Below, one piece after another: positions 41,483 to 44,429 of a stretch of 44,429 bases of DNA. This DNA comes from Anaerolineales bacterium (GTDB taxonomy: Bacteria > Chloroflexota > Anaerolineae > Anaerolineales > Villigracilaceae): positions 1 to 44,429 of the forward strand of contig JAEURC010000019.1 in assembly GCA_016789025.1 (NCBI GenBank), given 5' to 3'. A model generated the notes under the pieces. The model had not been told where the DNA came from and ran no database searches. It saw only the letters and a list, made by a program, of their open reading frames with translations. How positions within the stretch are numbered: position 1 is the stretch's first letter; each line of letters starts with the position of its first letter. A program made the translations under genes and the position numbers.

Positions 41483-44429
41483 ATGACTGAACAACAAATC
41501 GAACAAGAACTGATTAGAAAACTGGGCGAGCCGAAACCCGTTTACCGCGCGGGTGTCGAGGCGTTGAGCGATCTCAAATACACCTATCGCCCTGATATTC
41601 GCGACCGCGCCGCGCTGGAGAAAAACTTCCGCGAGAAGTTTGAGGCGTTGAACCGCGTGACGTTGACGGATGGGGAATTTACACGCCTGCTGGATCAGAT
41701 GGTGACCAGAGACGTATTTGAAGCCTCGCGCAATCTGCGTGAAAAGCATAGCTTTATCCGCGACGACGGCACGCCGCTGACCTTTACGCTGGTGAACATC
41801 AAGGATTGGTGCAAGAACATGTTTGAGGTGGTAAACCAATTGCGGATCAACACCGCCAACAGTTTTCACCGCTACGATGTGATTTTGTTGATCAACGGCG
41901 TGCCTGTGGTGCAGATCGAGTTGAAGGACTTGCCGATCAGCCCGCGCCGCGCCATGCAACAGATCGTGGATTACAAGACCGACCCTGGCAACGGCTACAC
42001 CAACACGCTGTTATGCTTCATGCAACTTTTTATCGTGAGCAATCGCAGTGATACGCTGTACTTCGCCAATAACAATAACAAGCATTTTGCTTTCAATGCC
42101 GAAGAACGCTTTTTGCCCTTTTATCGCTTTGCAGACGAGAACAATAAAAAAATCACCCTGCTGGATGACTTTGCGGAGAAGTTCCTTGCCAAGTGCGTTT
42201 TGGGCGAGATGATCAGCCGTTACATGGTACTGCTCGAAGCCGAACGAAAACTGCTGATGATGCGCCCGTACCAGATTTACGCCGTGAAAGCGATCGTGGA
42301 TTGCATTCACGACAACAGCGGCAACGGCTACATCTGGCATACGACGGGCAGTGGCAAAACGTTGACTTCTTTCAAGGCGTCCACGTTGTTGAAGGACAAC
42401 CCCGATATTGAAAAAGTGCTGTTTGTTGTGGACCGCAAAGACCTCGATAAACAGACCCGCGAAGAGTTCAATAAGTTTCAGGCGGGTTGTGTGGAGCAAA
42501 ACACAAACACCGCCGCGCTGGTGAAGAGATTGCTTTCGGATGATTATGCCGATAAGGTGATCGTGACGACCATTCAGAAGTTGGGGTTGGCTTTGGATGA
42601 AAGCAACAAGAATGTCATTGCGAGGAGCGAAGCGACGAAGCAATCCCCCAGCGATGAGGACACTTCGACTGCGCTCAGTGCAAGGATTGCTTCGCCGCAA
42701 AGAGCAAGAGCGCGGCTCGCAATGACAGGATACAGAGAACAACTCAAACCGTTGAGCGGGAAGCGCGTGGTCTTCATCTTTGATGAATGTCACCGCTCGC
42801 AGTTTGGAGATAATCACAAAGCGATCAAGGAATTCTTCCCCAAGGCGCAGTTGTTTGGTTTTACGGGCACGCCCATCTTCAAGGAAAACGCGAGTTATAC
42901 CCAAGTGGAAGGTACGCAGGCTTCCTACAAAACGACCGCAGACTTGTTTCAAACGCAGTTGCACGCCTACACCATCACCAACGCCATCGAGGATGATACG
43001 GTACTGCGCTTCCATGTGGATTACTTCAAGCCTGAAGGCGAGCAGATCCCCAAAGCAGGCGAGGCGCTGACCAAGCAAGCCGTCATCGAAGCGATTTTGG
43101 ATAAGCACAATGCCGTCAGCAACGGGCGCAAATTCAACGCGCTGTTGGCAACCGCTTCGATCAACGACGCGATCGAGTACCTGCGGCTTTTCAAACAGGT
43201 TCAGGAAAAAAAGCAGAGCGAAGACGAATCCTTCCAGTCGTTGAATATCGCCTGTGTGTTTTCACCGCCCGCGGATGGAGACCAGGACGTGCGGCAACTT
43301 CAGGAAGATTTGCCGCAGGAAAAAGCCGATAACGCCGTAGACCCAGACGGGAAGAAAACCGCGCTGAAAGCCATCATGGCGGACTATAACGAACGCTACG
43401 GTACAAATCACAGCATTGCATTCTTCGATTTGTACTATCAGGATGTGCAAAAGCGCATCAAAGACCAGCAGTTTGGATTGCCTCATGCCCAGCGTGTGGA
43501 CTTGGTGATTGTGGTGGATATGCTCTTGACGGGCTTCGATTCCAAATACCTGAACACGCTGTATGTGGATAAGAACCTGAAACAGCACGGCTTGATTCAG
43601 GCGTTTTCGCGCACCAACCGCATTTTGAACGATTCTAAACCCGCAGGTAACATTCTGGATTTTCGTCAACAGGCTGAGGCGGTGGATGAAGCGATACAAC
43701 TCTTTTCTGGCGAGTCGATCGAACGATCCAAAGAAATCTGGCTGGTGGATTCTGCGCCTGTGGTTATCAATAAATTGAAAGAAGCGGTCAGAAAACTGGA
43801 TCTGTTCATGCAGTCGAACGGGTTGACGTGTGTTCCGCAGGATGTGCCCAACTTGAAAGGCGACCACGCGCGCGGCAGTTTCATCGAACGTTTCAAGGAA
43901 GTGCAAAAATATACGACCCAATTGGAGCAGTACACCGACCTGACCGCTGAGCACGTGGCGGAGGTGGAGCAGATGTTACCGCCAGATCAGTTGCAAGCCT
44001 TCCGCGCGGCGTATCTTGAAACCGCCTCACGCCTGAAAGAACGGCAGGACAAAGAGAAGCAGAACCCGCAGTTGCAACAACTAGATTTTGAGTTTGTGTT
44101 GTTCGCCTCGGTGACGATTGATTACGATTACATCATGAAACTGATCGCGCGTTATGCTGCTGGCACCTCTGGCAAACAGAGCATGACCCGCGAGCAGTTG
44201 ATCGGGCTGATCGCTTCGGATGCCAAGTTTTTGGACGAGCGCGAAGATATGACCGAATATATCAACACGCTGGAAGTGGGCAAGACCAAAACCAGCGAAG
44301 CCGCCATCCGCGCGGGCTATGCCGCCTTCAAAGCGCAGAAGAACGCCCGCCAACTGGCAGAGATTGCCGCCAAGTTTGGGTTGGAACATAACGCCGTGAG
44401 CGCCTTTGTGGATGAGATCATCGAACGGC
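41483..44429 (+). CDS. hsdR: Type I restriction endonuclease subunit R, partial (runs off the window)
   Basis: At least 982 residues with no stop before the window end. The N-terminal nuclease core is RYDVILLINGVPVVQIELK (Asp132, Glu146, Lys148: a PD-(D/E)xK pattern). The SF2 translocase follows: Walker A TTGSGKT (287-293), VVDRKDLDKQ, DECHRSQFG (434-442), GFTGTPIF, and later LTGFDSKYLNTLYVDKNL and QAFSRTNR. The protein cuts DNA at random sites after translocation with HsdM and HsdS, neither of which is in the window. Residues about 377-415 are an in-frame repeat insert. Confidence 0.92.
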   Translation, partial: MTEQQIEQELIRKLGEPKPVYRAGVEALSDLKYTYRPDIRDRAALEKNFREKFEALNRVTLTDGEFTRLLDQMVTRDVFEASRNLREKHSFIRDDGTPLTFTLVNIKDWCKNMFEVVNQLRINTANSFHRYDVILLINGVPVVQIELKDLPISPRRAMQQIVDYKTDPGNGYTNTLLCFMQLFIVSNRSDTLYFANNNNKHFAFNAEERFLPFYRFADENNKKITLLDDFAEKFLAKCVLGEMISRYMVLLEAERKLLMMRPYQIYAVKAIVDCIHDNSGNGYIWHTTGSGKTLTSFKASTLLKDNPDIEKVLFVVDRKDLDKQTREEFNKFQAGCVEQNTNTAALVKRLLSDDYADKVIVTTIQKLGLALDESNKNVIARSEATKQSPSDEDTSTALSARIASPQRARARLAMTGYREQLKPLSGKRVVFIFDECHRSQFGDNHKAIKEFFPKAQLFGFTGTPIFKENASYTQVEGTQASYKTTADLFQTQLHAYTITNAIEDDTVLRFHVDYFKPEGEQIPKAGEALTKQAVIEAILDKHNAVSNGRKFNALLATASINDAIEYLRLFKQVQEKKQSEDESFQSLNIACVFSPPADGDQDVRQLQEDLPQEKADNAVDPDGKKTALKAIMADYNERYGTNHSIAFFDLYYQDVQKRIKDQQFGLPHAQRVDLVIVVDMLLTGFDSKYLNTLYVDKNLKQHGLIQAFSRTNRILNDSKPAGNILDFRQQAEAVDEAIQLFSGESIERSKEIWLVDSAPVVINKLKEAVRKLDLFMQSNGLTCVPQDVPNLKGDHARGSFIERFKEVQKYTTQLEQYTDLTAEHVAEVEQMLPPDQLQAFRAAYLETASRLKERQDKEKQNPQLQQLDFEFVLFASVTIDYDYIMKLIARYAAGTSGKQSMTREQLIGLIASDAKFLDEREDMTEYINTLEVGKTKTSEAAIRAGYAAFKAQKNARQLAEIAAKFGLEHNAVSAFVDEIIER
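42613..42727. repeat. 115-bp inverted-repeat element in frame inside hsdR
   Basis: Ends TGTCATTGCGAG (42613-42624) and CTCGCAATGACA (42716-42727) are perfect inverse copies. Inside, GAAGCAATCC and GGATTGCTTC pair. The same element is intergenic at 30982-31123. The hsdR frame stays open through it (VIARSEATKQS and onward) and adds about 39 residues between the Walker A and DECH regions. Confidence 0.85.

Noticed and set aside
42011..43108. 365-codon ORF on the minus strand
   Set aside because: It is antisense to hsdR, crosses the repeat insert, and has no domain. The hsdR motifs on the plus strand are unambiguous.

Overview
The window looks like a chromosomal segment of a Chloroflexota bacterium, most likely class Anaerolineae (inference from gene content, not from a search). 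Pointers are the many Pro/Thr-spacer lipoproteins (one with an NBR1-type Ig-like domain), the LysM and TAP-type secreted proteins, and above all the very high load of short palindromic repeats. No tRNA, rRNA or CRISPR array was seen. Most of the window has moderately high GC. Two patches are clearly AT-richer: the restriction-modification cluster at about 13.35-15.55 kb and the DedA pair at about 38.25-39.4 kb. Both look acquired.

Layout. 0-13 kb: an MFS transporter; an aminotransferase/lipoprotein pair; an Ig-like lipoprotein; a tightly packed run of two tandem patatins, a small membrane protein and an esterase; a Tat-exported L,D-transpeptidase; CcdA followed by a thioredoxin-fold/DUF2085 fusion; PgeF; then the classic yggS-yggT-DUF167 trio. 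13.3-15.5 kb: a minus-strand cassette of C5 methyltransferase, candidate restriction enzyme, Vsr and a GNAT gene, overlapping or nearly so. 15.6-24.6 kb: enolase, a PlsC-type acyltransferase, a four-LysM protein, a TAP-like exported hydrolase, pyruvate phosphate dikinase with a lysine-rich tail, and a stand-alone receiver protein. 24.8-31.7 kb: a minus-strand housekeeping block (hydrolase, DEDD exonuclease, CCA-adding enzyme, hpt, tdk, and an rplU-rpmA-rpmE operon in which L31 carries an RNA-polymerase-alpha-CTD-like extension). 31.8-38.2 kb: two UvrD-superfamily helicase genes separated by a lipoprotein gene and an IS200-like/RAYT transposase bracketed by REP hairpins. 38.2-44.4 kb: DedA, a CsbD-like protein, a HEXXH protein, a fragment resembling a type I restriction N-terminus, and an hsdR that runs off the window.

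The most unusual theme is repeat biology. At least ten families of short palindromic or inverted-repeat elements lie between genes. Several of the same families also sit in frame inside genes: the CCA enzyme (1), the first helicase (2), the second helicase (3), hsdR (1) and the truncated restriction fragment (1). These add about 9-40 residues without breaking the reading frame. This resembles the protein-invading palindromic elements of Rickettsia in principle, but the sequences here are different. One element is nested inside another. A 120-bp MITE with perfect termini and a 6-bp target duplication sits 13 bp from the yggS start. Degenerate heptanucleotide arrays sit directly upstream of three start codons. 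A REP-flanked transposase supplies a plausible mobiliser for one of the families.
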